This document shows, in pieces, positions 42,615 to 51,006 of a stretch of 64,000 nt of DNA. How positions within the stretch are numbered: position 1 is the first letter of the stretch; the number at the start of each line of letters is the position of its first letter. Where the stretch lies: positions 71,185 to 135,184 of the forward strand of contig CAXMMR010000032.1 of the NCBI GenBank assembly GCA_963692975.2, given 5' to 3'. The notes under the pieces are model-generated. The model had not been told where the DNA came from. It did no database searches and was given only the letters and a program-made list of their open reading frames with translations. Both the position numbers and the translations under genes were made by a program. Source of the DNA: CAXMMR01 sp963692975. GTDB taxonomy: Bacteria; Pseudomonadota; Alphaproteobacteria; Acetobacterales; Acetobacteraceae.

Positions 42615-42826
42615 AGGAAGGCCAGAGGCTCTGCCTCTGGACTCCGCCGGGGCCGTGGGGCCCCGGACCCCCATCCATGAGCGCTCCGGAACACCTGTGT
42701 TGCTCGGCGAGGCCAATGAAGCCCACTCGCCATCCACACGAAGGTCGCCTGTCAGGCACGAGTAAGAAGTGGATTTTAAAGGCTTCGCCTTTAATGGGGT
42801 CCAGGGGCAAAGCCCCTGCCTTGCCT
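42614..42826. repeat. GC-hairpin intergenic repeat, copy 9 (full, opposite orientation)
   Basis: GGCCAGAGGCTCTGCCTCTGG at the mutS end, then GGGGCCGTGGGGCCCC, a variable centre, TTTTAAAGGCTTCGCCTTTAA, and CCAGGGGCAAAGCCCCTG. The ATGGATTTTAAA module is on the right, so the element is inverted relative to copies 3 and 6. It starts at the mutS stop. Confidence 0.85.
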
Positions 42827-42902
42827 CGCGCGTGTGCCAAGCTCCTGGCGCTCACTCGCAGTTGCGAAATGTCGCTGTCGCGTGCGCGTGCGAACCGCTA
42901 CG

Positions 42903-45782
42903 ATGTTGTCAATGCTCATCGTCCCGTCATCGTCCAGCCTGTGCGCTGACCGGGCGTCCGGGTTGGCGGCGGCCCTGGCCGAGCTGCCGGCGGGCCCCGA
43001 GGAGTTCAAGCGCGAGCGCACGCTCGGCGTGTTCCGCCGTCATCTCGCCCGCGTGCAGGCGCTTGTGCGCGAGGGCTTCGAGCAGGGGCAGCTAACCGGG
43101 CTGCGTGCCGCGGAGCAGCTTTCCGGCCTCACCGACGGCGTCATTGCCGCCTTGCTCGCCCGCTCCCTGGCCGGGAGCGGCCAAGTGGAGGGCGGAACGC
43201 TGGCGATCGTCGCCACTGGCGGTTATGGCCGCGGCACGCTCGCCCCATTCAGCGATGTCGACCTTCTGTTCCTCGTCATCGACGCGCCGGGCCCGGCCGT
43301 GCTCGCCGCGGTTGAGGCGATGCTGTACTTCCTATGGGATCTGGGCCTGAAGGTCGGCCATGCGACACGCTCCGTCGCGGACTGCCTGCATGACGCCGAG
43401 GCCGACCTGCAAACCCGCACCGCCTTGCTCGACGCCCGGCTCGTTGCCGGCGAGCCCGCCCTGTTCGACGCCTTCGAGGCGGCGTTCTGGTTCGCCGATG
43501 CCGCCACCGGCGCAACCAGGGCCGCCGGCGGCGCGGCCGGCTTCATCGCCGGCAAGCAGGCCGAGCGCGCCGCCCGCCACCGCCGCTTCGGCGAGAGCGC
43601 CTTCATGGTCGAGCCGAACATCAAGGAGGGCCGCGGCGGCTTGCGCGACCTGCAGACGGTCTACTGGCTCGCCCGCCAGGCGTTCCAGATCGATGGCCTC
43701 GGAGACCTGATGCGGCCGGACCTGCCGGCCGGTGCGCTGCTGACGATGCAGGAGCACCGTCACGCCCGCCGCTCGCAGGAGTTCCTGTGGACGGTCCGCT
43801 TTCATTTGCACTACGTCGCCGGCCGCGCCGAGGAGCGCCTCACCTTTGATCTTCAGCCGGTGGTCGGCGCCCGCATGGGCTACACGCGGCATGGCGTGCA
43901 GGACGGCGTCGAGCGCTTCATGCGCCACTATTTTTTAACCGCCCGCGACGTCGTGCGCCTGACCTTGGTGCTGGAGCCGGCGATCGAGCGGGCGGCGCTG
44001 GGCTCGCCGGCGCTTGCCGGTCAGACCGACGCGGCGCTGATCGCCGCCGGCTTCGTGCTCGCTGACGGTCGGCTCGCGCCGCAGCGCTCCATCGATTTTG
44101 ACGAGCATCCGATCCGCATGCTGCAGATCCTGCGCCTCGCCCGCGACCGCGGCCTGGCGCTGCATCCGCTGGCGATCCGGGCGCTGATCCGCCACGAGCG
44201 CCGCGCCGTCGATCTGCGCGGCGACCCGGCCGCGGCGGCGGTCTTCCTCGACCTGCTCTGCGGCACCAGTGCTGCGGTCGGCGAGGACGCTGCGTCCTGG
44301 CACGCTGAGGCGACGCGCCACGACGGCGCAAGATGGATGCACGTGCTGAACGAGACCGGCATCCTCGGTCGGCTGCTGCCCGACTGGGCGCGCATCGTCG
44401 GCCAGATGCAGTTCGACACCTACCACGTGTTCACCGTCGACGAGCACAGCATCGAGGCGATCCGCGTCCTCAACACGCTCGAGCAAGGCGAGCTGTCCGA
44501 GGCGCTGCCGATCGCGAGCTCCATCGTCGCCGACTTGCAATCGCGCCGATCGCTCTACGTCGCGACCCTGATCCACGACATCGCCAAGGGCCGCGGCGGC
44601 GACCACTCGGTGCTCGGCGCCGAGATCGCGCTCAAGCTCGGTCCGCTGCTCGGCCTCTCCATCGAAGAGACCGAGACCGTCTCGTGGCTGGTGATGCATC
44701 ACCTGCTGTTCAGCCAGAGCGCCTTCAAGCGCGACATTGACGACCCCAAGACCATCCTCGACCTCGCCGATACCATCCAGTCGCCCGAGCGGCTGCGCCT
44801 GCTGCATGTGCTGACGGTCGCCGACATGCGCGCCGTCTCGTCCAAGGTCTGGAACGGCTGGAAGGCGACGCTGCTGCGCGAGCTCTACGCCCGCGTCGCC
44901 GAAGTGCTGGCCGGCGGTCTCGCCACAACCGAGCGCGACGTCCGCGTCGCCCATGCCAAGTCGATCATCGACGACGTGCTGCGCCAATCTGGCTGGAACG
45001 AGGCCGACCGTCAGCGTTTCCTCGGCCTCGGCTACGCCGGCTACTGGCTGTCCTTCGACCCCGAGACGCACCTGCGTCACGCCCGGCTCACCCGCAACGC
45101 TGACCGCGACGGCGCGCCGCTCACCGTCGACACGCTGGCGCTGCCCGCCCGCGCGGTCACCGAAGTCACGGTCTACACTGCCGACCATGCCGGGCTGTTC
45201 AGCCGCATCGCCGGCGCTTTGGCCGTCGCCGGCGCCTCCATCGTGGACGCCCGCATCCACACGCTGACCAACGGCATGGCGCTCGACACGTTCTGGGTGC
45301 AGGACGCCTCCGGCGGCGCGTTCGACGCTGGGCATCGCCTTGCCAAGCTCGCCGTGCTGATCGAACAGGCGCTGACCGGCCGCGTTGGCCTGGAGGGCGA
45401 GATCAGCCGCGTCAGCCGCGGCCTCGTCGGCCGCCGCATGCGGGTAATCCACGTCCCGCCCCGTGTGGTGATCGACAACAGCGCGTCGAATACTCACACC
45501 GTGCTCGAGGTGAACGGCCGCGACCGCCCCGGCCTGCTGCACGACGTGACCGCAGCGATCAGCGAGCGCGGCCTGCAGATCGCCTCGGCGCACGTCACCA
45601 CCTACGGCGTGCGCGCCGTCGACGTGTTCTACGTGAAAGACGTGTTCGGCCTTAAGGTCGAGAACGAGCGCAAGCTCAACGAGCTGCGCGTCGCCCTGCT
45701 CTCGGCCCTGTCCCAAACCGACGAGGCCGCACCGACGCCGACGCCGGTTACGCGGCGGCGGCGGACTCAGGCGGCGGCGTAG
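42903..45782 (+). CDS. glnD: Bifunctional PII uridylyltransferase / uridylyl-removing enzyme
   Basis: Senses glutamine and modifies PII. 959 aa from ATG 42903 (ATG 42912 is possible). The nucleotidyltransferase motif is GGYGRGTLAPFSDVDLLFLV (about residue 100); the central HD domain has TLIHDIAKGRGGDHSVLG; two C-terminal ACT domains begin near EVTVYTADHAGLFSRIAGAL and VLEVNGRDRPGLLHDVTAAI. It is downstream of mutS, separated by a repeat. PII targets are not in this window. Confidence 0.95.
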   Translation: MLSMLIVPSSSSLCADRASGLAAALAELPAGPEEFKRERTLGVFRRHLARVQALVREGFEQGQLTGLRAAEQLSGLTDGVIAALLARSLAGSGQVEGGTLAIVATGGYGRGTLAPFSDVDLLFLVIDAPGPAVLAAVEAMLYFLWDLGLKVGHATRSVADCLHDAEADLQTRTALLDARLVAGEPALFDAFEAAFWFADAATGATRAAGGAAGFIAGKQAERAARHRRFGESAFMVEPNIKEGRGGLRDLQTVYWLARQAFQIDGLGDLMRPDLPAGALLTMQEHRHARRSQEFLWTVRFHLHYVAGRAEERLTFDLQPVVGARMGYTRHGVQDGVERFMRHYFLTARDVVRLTLVLEPAIERAALGSPALAGQTDAALIAAGFVLADGRLAPQRSIDFDEHPIRMLQILRLARDRGLALHPLAIRALIRHERRAVDLRGDPAAAAVFLDLLCGTSAAVGEDAASWHAEATRHDGARWMHVLNETGILGRLLPDWARIVGQMQFDTYHVFTVDEHSIEAIRVLNTLEQGELSEALPIASSIVADLQSRRSLYVATLIHDIAKGRGGDHSVLGAEIALKLGPLLGLSIEETETVSWLVMHHLLFSQSAFKRDIDDPKTILDLADTIQSPERLRLLHVLTVADMRAVSSKVWNGWKATLLRELYARVAEVLAGGLATTERDVRVAHAKSIIDDVLRQSGWNEADRQRFLGLGYAGYWLSFDPETHLRHARLTRNADRDGAPLTVDTLALPARAVTEVTVYTADHAGLFSRIAGALAVAGASIVDARIHTLTNGMALDTFWVQDASGGAFDAGHRLAKLAVLIEQALTGRVGLEGEISRVSRGLVGRRMRVIHVPPRVVIDNSASNTHTVLEVNGRDRPGLLHDVTAAISERGLQIASAHVTTYGVRAVDVFYVKDVFGLKVENERKLNELRVALLSALSQTDEAAPTPTPVTRRRRTQAAA

Positions 45783-45848
45783 TAAGGCAAAGGAAGGCCA
45801 GAGGCTCTGCCTCTGGACACCGCTGGGGCCAGACGGCCCCAGGCTCCT
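45783..45848. repeat. GC-hairpin repeat, copy 10 (half element)
   Basis: AAGGAAGGCCAGAGGCTCTGCCTCTGG and GGGGCCAGACGGCCCC immediately after the glnD stop. Only two of the four stem-loops are present. Confidence 0.8.
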
Positions 45849-45879
45849 TTTTTCTTAAGCGACTCGAGCTATCGTACGG

Positions 45880-46427
45880 TCAATGCGTGTCGGATTTCAC
45901 TACCACAAGAGCAAAAAGCAGCTGATCTTGGCGCGTCGCAGCTCCCGCTGAGCCCGTCTCGCCAATTTCGCTGACGAACGTTTGGTAGCCGAGGATTTTG
46001 ACCTTGGCACCTGCCTTCATCGTGTTCCACGGCACGTCCAGAGCTTGTCGCTCGGTGCCTTGCAGCCGTCCGTCGGCGAGCCGCTCTTGATCGAAACCGG
46101 CGGAAAACTGCTCAGATGTGCAGTAATCGCCTCTGCTGACATGATCGGCGTATTGTCGGGGATGATCGCGGCAACTGAGTTTACATCGGGGAGTACGCCG
46201 GGTCCGAATGGATCCGGTAGAACGTCCGTCTGGCATTCATGCCCATCTAAAACGTATCCTCGTCGTCGTGTATGCAGATAATCATCCGAAGGCATGAACA
46301 CAAAGCCAATCAGACCGGCACAACCAACCATCCAGCATGGCTCAGCCCTTGTTGGCGTTGGGTGGAGTGCTGCGAAGAGCAAGACGCCTACGAGTTTCAA
46401 CGTCAATGGATACTTTGACCAAATCAC
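45880..46427 (-). pseudogene. Orphan exported-protein gene apparently split by a frameshift
   Basis: The GTG at 46427 opens a frame with a signal peptide (PLTLKLVGVLLFAALHPTPT, cleavage near TRA/EPC), then MVGCAGLIGFVFMPSDDYLH and ECQTDVLPDPFGPGVLPDVN. This frame stops at 46017. The overlapping minus frame 46236-45880 carries a coherent tail: DVPWNTMKAGAKVKILGYQT, then FVSEIGETGSAG and LLFALVVVKSDTH. Together they read as one about 180-residue secreted protein with a shift somewhere in 46020-46150; alternatively the first frame alone is a 136-aa protein. A/T-richer codons than neighbours suggest acquisition. No family recognised. Confidence 0.4.
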
Positions 46428-46490
46428 TCTTTGTCTTCTCGTGCGACGTAGGAGACCTACATGTTCGAACGCTCTCACCCGGTGGACTCC

Positions 46491-46562
46491 GTCTGACTGA
46501 TGGATTTCAAAGGCTCTGCCTTTGATGAGGTCAAGGGGCAAAGCCCCTTGCCTTGCTTGCTT
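46491..46562. repeat. GC-hairpin repeat, copy 11 (half element, overlaps MFS gene)
   Basis: ATGGATTTCAAAGGCTCTGCCTTTGA and AAGGGGCAAAGCCCCTTGCC. Bases 46531-46562 lie inside the minus-strand MFS frame and supply its final residues and stop. Confidence 0.8.
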
Positions 46563-47955
46563 GAAGCGGGCCAGTCCGATGCCCGCTCATCTGATCGCCC
46601 GCATCCCGCGGCAGCAGGGCGCAGACCGGAGAGGCGCAGAACGAGATCAGCGCCACCACGAGAAAGGCGGCAGAGAAATCGATCAAGCCCGGCGTCGCGT
46701 GTCCCGTAATGTGGCGCGAGGCCTCCAGCGCCGCGGCCGAGATCGCGATGCCGAGACTGAGCATGAGCTGCTGGAACGTCGCGTAGAAGCTGGTAGCCGC
46801 ACTCATCCTGGCGCGCGGTATCTCATCATAGGCGATGGTGTTGTAGGCGGTGAACATCAGCGAAGTGAAGAAGCCGCCGACCAGCAGCACGACGTAGATC
46901 GCGGCCAGCGGCCAGCCGGGCCGGAAGGCGGCGCAGCAGGCGAGGCTGGCAGTCGAGAGCACGCCGTTCCAGATCAGCGTCGCGCGAAAGCCGAACCGGC
47001 GCAGCAGCGGCGTTGCGGTCACCTTCATCGCCATCGCGCCCACGGCGCCGGTGAAGGTGATCAGCCCGCTCTGCGCGGCCGACATGCCGAAGCCGAGCTG
47101 CATCATCATCGGCAGCAGGAACGGCATCGCGCCGACCGTCACCCGCGTCAGCGACCCGCCGAACACGGATAGCCGAAAGGTCGTGTAGCGCATCAGCGTG
47201 AGGTCGAGGATCGGCTCGGGATAATGCCGGGCATGGCGCAGGTAGGCCCACCCCGAGGCGAGGCCGACGCCGACGATCGCCAGCGTGGTGGCCGGCGAGG
47301 TGACGCCGCGGCTGCCCATCTCAAGTCCAAAGGTGAGGCAGGCGAGGGTGGTGCCGGAGAGCAGCAGCCCGAGCAGGTCGAAGCGCGAGCGCATGTCCTC
47401 GCGCACGTCGGGAATGTAGAGCGTCGCGAGCAGCATGCCGAGCGCCCCGATCGGCACGTTGATGTAGAAGATCCAGCGCCAGTTCAGGTAGGTGACGAAG
47501 AAGCCGCCCACCGGTGGCCCGGCGATCGGCCCGATCAGCGCCGGAATCAGCAGCCAGGACATCGCGCTGACCAGCTGCGACTTCTCGGTGGTGCGCAGCA
47601 GCACCAGACGCCCGACCGGCACCATCATGGCGCCGCCGATGCCTTGCAGGATGCGCGCCCCGACGATGAACAGCAGGCTGTCGGCCTGGCCGCATAGGAT
47701 CGAGCCGACGGTGAACAGCCCGATCGCGGCGCGAAACACGATACGGGCGCCGAACCGGTCGGCCAGCCGTCCGCTCGCCGGTATGAACACGGCCAGGCTG
47801 AGCAGGTAGGAGGTCAAAGCGACCGACATAGCCAACGCCGGCACGTGGAAGCTGCGCCCCATGGCTGGCAGCGCCGTCGACAGCACGGAGGCGTCGAGCT
47901 GCTCCATGAACAGGGCGGAGCCGACGATCATGGCAACAAGACGGAAACTAACCAT
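46531..47955 (-). CDS. MFS multidrug transporter, DHA2 type
   Basis: 474 aa with about 14 hydrophobic helices, proton-driven exporter family. Motif A-like GRLADRFGARIVFRAAIGLF, motif C-like ALIGPIAGPPVGGFFVTY with NWRWIFYINVPIGALG, all typical of DHA2/EmrB-like pumps. The N-terminus VSFRLVAMIVGSALFMEQLD includes the conserved acidic residue of helix 1 (LDASVLSTALPAM). The last about 10 residues (QASKARGFAP) are repeat-encoded. No adjacent membrane-fusion protein or regulator gene. ATG 47955 precedes the first helix. Confidence 0.88.
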   Translation of the reverse strand: MVSFRLVAMIVGSALFMEQLDASVLSTALPAMGRSFHVPALAMSVALTSYLLSLAVFIPASGRLADRFGARIVFRAAIGLFTVGSILCGQADSLLFIVGARILQGIGGAMMVPVGRLVLLRTTEKSQLVSAMSWLLIPALIGPIAGPPVGGFFVTYLNWRWIFYINVPIGALGMLLATLYIPDVREDMRSRFDLLGLLLSGTTLACLTFGLEMGSRGVTSPATTLAIVGVGLASGWAYLRHARHYPEPILDLTLMRYTTFRLSVFGGSLTRVTVGAMPFLLPMMMQLGFGMSAAQSGLITFTGAVGAMAMKVTATPLLRRFGFRATLIWNGVLSTASLACCAAFRPGWPLAAIYVVLLVGGFFTSLMFTAYNTIAYDEIPRARMSAATSFYATFQQLMLSLGIAISAAALEASRHITGHATPGLIDFSAAFLVVALISFCASPVCALLPRDAGDQMSGHRTGPLQASKARGFAP

Positions 47956-48011
47956 TCGTCGGCTAGATGAGAGTCTTACGGTATTCGCGTAACCCACAAA
48001 TCGCGCATGGC

Positions 48012-48140
48012 AGGTAAAGCGCTTCTTTCTTGAAAGAAAGAGGCAAAGAACTTTCATCCCGTTATCGCTATCCCACGCGGGCAAGGGTCCTTTCGTTTAA
48101 AAGTCTTTTGGTTCTTTTTTCAAAAAAGAACCGCTTCCTT
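48012..48140. repeat. A/T-rich hairpin repeat, copy D (about 129 bp)
   Basis: Left arm GCTTCTTTCTTGAAAGAAAGAGGC (diverged) at 48020-48043 and right arm GGTTCTTTTTTCAAAAAAGAACC at 48110-48132. The right end abuts the ugd stop codon (48139-48141); the left end lies upstream of the MFS gene. Confidence 0.85.
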
Positions 48141-49446
48141 AAGCCCGCCCGATCCCAAGATATCTAAGCCCCACGCCGCGCATGGTCTTCGGATCGAACA
48201 CGTTGCGCAGGTCGACGACGACGCGCCCGCGCATCGTCTCCGTCAGCCGCTCCGCCGACAGCGCGCGAAACTCGTTCCATTCTGTGACGACCACCAGCGC
48301 GTCCGCTCCGGCCAACGCCGTTCCGGCATCGGCGCAGAACTCGACGCTGCCCGGCAGCAGCGGCCGCGCCGCCGCCATGCCGACGGGATCGTAAGCGCGA
48401 ACCGTCGCGCCGCCGTCCACCAGCCGGCCGACCAGCGACAGCGACGGCGCGTCGCGCATGTCATCGGTGTCCGGCTTGAAGGTGAGGCCGAGCACGGCGA
48501 TGGTCTTGCCATGCACCGAGCCGTCGCAGGCCCGGATCACCCGCGCGGCCATGCTCGACTTTCGCGCGTCGTTCACGCCGACCGTCGCCTCGACCAGGCG
48601 TGACGGCGCGCCCGCATCCTGGGCGATGCGCATCAGCGCCAGCGTGTCCTTCGGAAAGCACGAGCCACCGAAGCCCGGCCCGGCATGCAGGAATTTCCGC
48701 CCGATGCGCCCGTCCATGCCGATGCCGCGCGCCACGTCCTGCACGTCAGCGCCGACCTTTTCACACAGGTCCGCCATCTCATTGATGAAGGTGATCTTCA
48801 TCGCCAGGAAGGCGTTGGCGGCGTATTTGGTAAGCTCGGCGGTCTCAAGGTTGGTGAACACGATTGGCGTCTCGATCAGGTAGAGCGGCCGGTACAGCCG
48901 CCGCATCACATCCTGGGCTCGCTCGCTGTCGCAGCCGATCACCACCCGGTCCGGCCGCATGAAGTCGCCGATCGCGCTGCCCTCGCGCAAGAACTCCGGG
49001 TTCGAGGCAACGTCGAACTCGGCCTCGGGCCGCGTTCGGCGCATGATCTCGGCGATCTGCCGGCCGGTGCCCACCGGCACGGTGCTCTTGGTGACAATCA
49101 CCGCATAGTCGGTCAGATGGCGCACCACCTGCTCCACCGCCGCATTGACGTAGGTCACGTCGGCATGGCCGTCGCCGCGCCGGGTCGGCGTGCCAACGGC
49201 GATGAACACCACCTCGGCGCCGGCAACACCCTCACCGATGTCGCCGCTAAAGCCGAGCCGCCCGGCGGCGACGTTGTCAGCCACCAGCTTATCGAGGCCC
49301 GGCTCGTAGATCGGAATACCGCCTGATTTCAGCGAGGCGAGGCGACCCGCATCGGCCTCGATGATGATGACGTCGGTGCCGAGCGCTGCGAAGCAGGCGC
49401 CCGAAACGAGGCCGACATAGCCGCCGCCGATAACCGCGATCCGCAT
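48139..49446 (-). CDS. ugd: UDP-glucose 6-dehydrogenase
   Basis: Oxidises UDP-glucose to UDP-glucuronate for exopolysaccharide. 435 aa. Rossmann motif AVIGGGYVGLVSGACFAALG at the N-terminus; VTKSTVPVGTG; NPEFLREGSAIGDFM; catalytic Cys in GPGFGGSCFPKDTLAL; C-terminal GLTFKPDTDDMRDAPSL. The start ATG 49446 matches the family; the frame is open upstream without similarity. The polysaccharide exporter genes 1.5 kb away may use its product. Confidence 0.95.
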   Translation of the reverse strand: MRIAVIGGGYVGLVSGACFAALGTDVIIIEADAGRLASLKSGGIPIYEPGLDKLVADNVAAGRLGFSGDIGEGVAGAEVVFIAVGTPTRRGDGHADVTYVNAAVEQVVRHLTDYAVIVTKSTVPVGTGRQIAEIMRRTRPEAEFDVASNPEFLREGSAIGDFMRPDRVVIGCDSERAQDVMRRLYRPLYLIETPIVFTNLETAELTKYAANAFLAMKITFINEMADLCEKVGADVQDVARGIGMDGRIGRKFLHAGPGFGGSCFPKDTLALMRIAQDAGAPSRLVEATVGVNDARKSSMAARVIRACDGSVHGKTIAVLGLTFKPDTDDMRDAPSLSLVGRLVDGGATVRAYDPVGMAAARPLLPGSVEFCADAGTALAGADALVVVTEWNEFRALSAERLTETMRGRVVVDLRNVFDPKTMRGVGLRYLGIGRA

Positions 49447-49570
49447 TCCTACCTCGCCGAGCCGTCGGCGCCACAACCACTGTGCCGCCAACCTACCTAG
49501 CTGCAACCGGGGCGGGAAAGCGAGCCCTTGCTGCCGAAAGCGACCGGGACGTCGGCTTAGACGCGGGCCA

Positions 49571-50692
49571 TCAGGAGTGAGCGCCCGAGCAGGCGCTCTT
49601 GCCATGCGCGTGATGGCAAGCGGCATGCGGCACGGGTCTGACGAGCCGGGCGGGATAGAGCCTGCCGTGCAGCGGCTCGGCGGCCGAATGGCGAACGGCG
49701 GTGAACGCGCTGCCCCACCCGGCATGCGGCAGGCGCTCGGCGGCGCTGGCGGTGGCGATCAAATGCGGCCAGTCGCGGTGCGAGCCGGCCAGCGCCGCGT
49801 AGGAGGCGGTGCGCACGGCCGGCGCCGGGTGGCCGCGCCGTCCGGTCTCGGGCAGCATCGCCACCTCCTCCTCGAAGGCACGCTGACCACTCTCGCGCAC
49901 CGTCGGCGACCGCCGGGTCGCGTAGGCGTATCGCACGGCCGCCCGCGCCCGCTCACGCCGCAGCGCCTGGGCGGTTAGCACCCGCCGGGGTGGACTCGGG
50001 TCCGGCGTGTTGATCGGCAGGTTGTTCATCGCATAGAGGTCGGCGTCCGATCGTGCCGCCGGGTAGATGCCGTCGATCTCCTGGCCGACCCGCGCCACGT
50101 AGCGCCGCGTCTCCGTCGGTAGCTGGCGATGGCGGTGGAAATAATCATCGAGCCGCGCGGGCCCGGCGTCGTAGGCGGCGAGGAAGCCCGGGGTGCCGAA
50201 CACGTCATACATCTCGCGAATGTAGGCGGTGCCGGCCAGGATGTTGTTGTGCGGGTCATAGGCGTCATCGCCCATGCCATACTTCGCGCGCATCTGGTCG
50301 TAGGTGTCCGGCATCAGCTGCATCAGGCCCATGGCGCCGACCGGCGAGGTGACCAGAGCGCCGCCATGATACAGACGGCCGCTGGATTCCTGGCCGATGA
50401 CGGCGCGAATCCAGGCGTCCGGAACGTCGTATTTCGCCGAAGCCTCGGTGATGTACGGCCCCCAAGGATCGCCTGGCGGCCCTGGCGGCGCGTAGTCGCG
50501 CTTGGCGTGGCTCTGATAGACCGCCGCCTCCTGGGTCGCCGTCAGCTGCGGACCGCTGGCCGCGCAGGCTGCCAGCGCCGCGAGCATCGCGACCGGTCCG
50601 GCAACCCGTAGCCATCGTCCGGCAAGCCGAGCTCGTCTGACGGCTGAGAAGCGTTGCACCGGGCGCGAAACAGACGGGCGAGCTGGCGACAT
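49571..50692 (-). CDS. Lytic transglycosylase lipoprotein (SLT domain)
   Basis: 373 aa from ATG 50692 (an ATG at 50752 is possible). An Arg-rich start, a hydrophobic run and a lipobox-like LAALAAC suggest outer-membrane or periplasmic anchoring. The SLT domain at about 85-215 has the catalytic Glu in RAVIGQESSGRLYHGGALVT, then GAMGLMQLMPDTYDQMRAKY and YDPHNNILAGTAYIREMYDV. A His/Arg-rich tail follows. It cleaves peptidoglycan glycan strands; possibly makes room for envelope assembly. Divergent from the ABC exporter. Confidence 0.88.
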   Translation of the reverse strand: MSPARPSVSRPVQRFSAVRRARLAGRWLRVAGPVAMLAALAACAASGPQLTATQEAAVYQSHAKRDYAPPGPPGDPWGPYITEASAKYDVPDAWIRAVIGQESSGRLYHGGALVTSPVGAMGLMQLMPDTYDQMRAKYGMGDDAYDPHNNILAGTAYIREMYDVFGTPGFLAAYDAGPARLDDYFHRHRQLPTETRRYVARVGQEIDGIYPAARSDADLYAMNNLPINTPDPSPPRRVLTAQALRRERARAAVRYAYATRRSPTVRESGQRAFEEEVAMLPETGRRGHPAPAVRTASYAALAGSHRDWPHLIATASAAERLPHAGWGSAFTAVRHSAAEPLHGRLYPARLVRPVPHAACHHAHGKSACSGAHS

Positions 50693-50858
50693 CGGGTCTT
50701 GGTCTCCGTCGTGGCTCGGCCGCGTCCTGCGGCCGGTGGACACGACGGCCATAGCGGCCGCCGTAGCTCGGACACCCTCGGCAGATATATTGCCGTTCGT
50801 GCGGAGCCTCAGGAACTCTCTCTAAGCCCTAGCCGCTGCTGTCCGTCCCCGCAACATG

Positions 50859-50882
50859 AACCTGCAGGGTGACCTACAGGTT
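50859..50882. promoter_or_regulatory. Near-perfect dyad, possible operator
   Basis: AACCTGCAGG-GTGA-CCTACAGGTT, 9 of 10 positions symmetric, located centrally in the divergent region. The symmetry and position suit a dimeric repressor or activator; no known regulator site is recognised. Confidence 0.45.
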
Positions 50883-50958
50883 AACGCCGCGCCGCCAGGC
50901 TTTGTGCGATCGAGGCCACACCGGCGATGACCTCGGCACGATCCGAGGCATAGACCGT

Positions 50959-50979
50959 GTCCCGCCATTGTTGCGGGAC
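50959..50979 (+). promoter_or_regulatory. Leader hairpin upstream of the ABC permease gene
   Basis: GTCCCGC-CATTGTT-GCGGGAC, a perfect 7-bp stem ending 27 bases before ATG 51007. It may act in the 5' leader; no terminator T tract. Confidence 0.4.
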
Positions 50980-51006
50980 GATCGGGGATGGAGTAGCCGA
51001 CCAGCC

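Larger units (their letters stand above)
50693..51006. other. Divergent intergenic region (lytic transglycosylase / ABC exporter)
   Basis: 314 bases without a supportable gene. It holds an imperfect 24-bp dyad (50859-50882) and a hairpin (50959-50979) near the permease start, listed separately. The permease frame is open from 50869, but the N-terminal residues there have no family similarity. Confidence 0.6.

Noticed and set aside
43935..45716. 593-codon minus-strand frame opposite glnD
   Set aside because: Shadow of a clearly identified gene; composition mirrors glnD codons.
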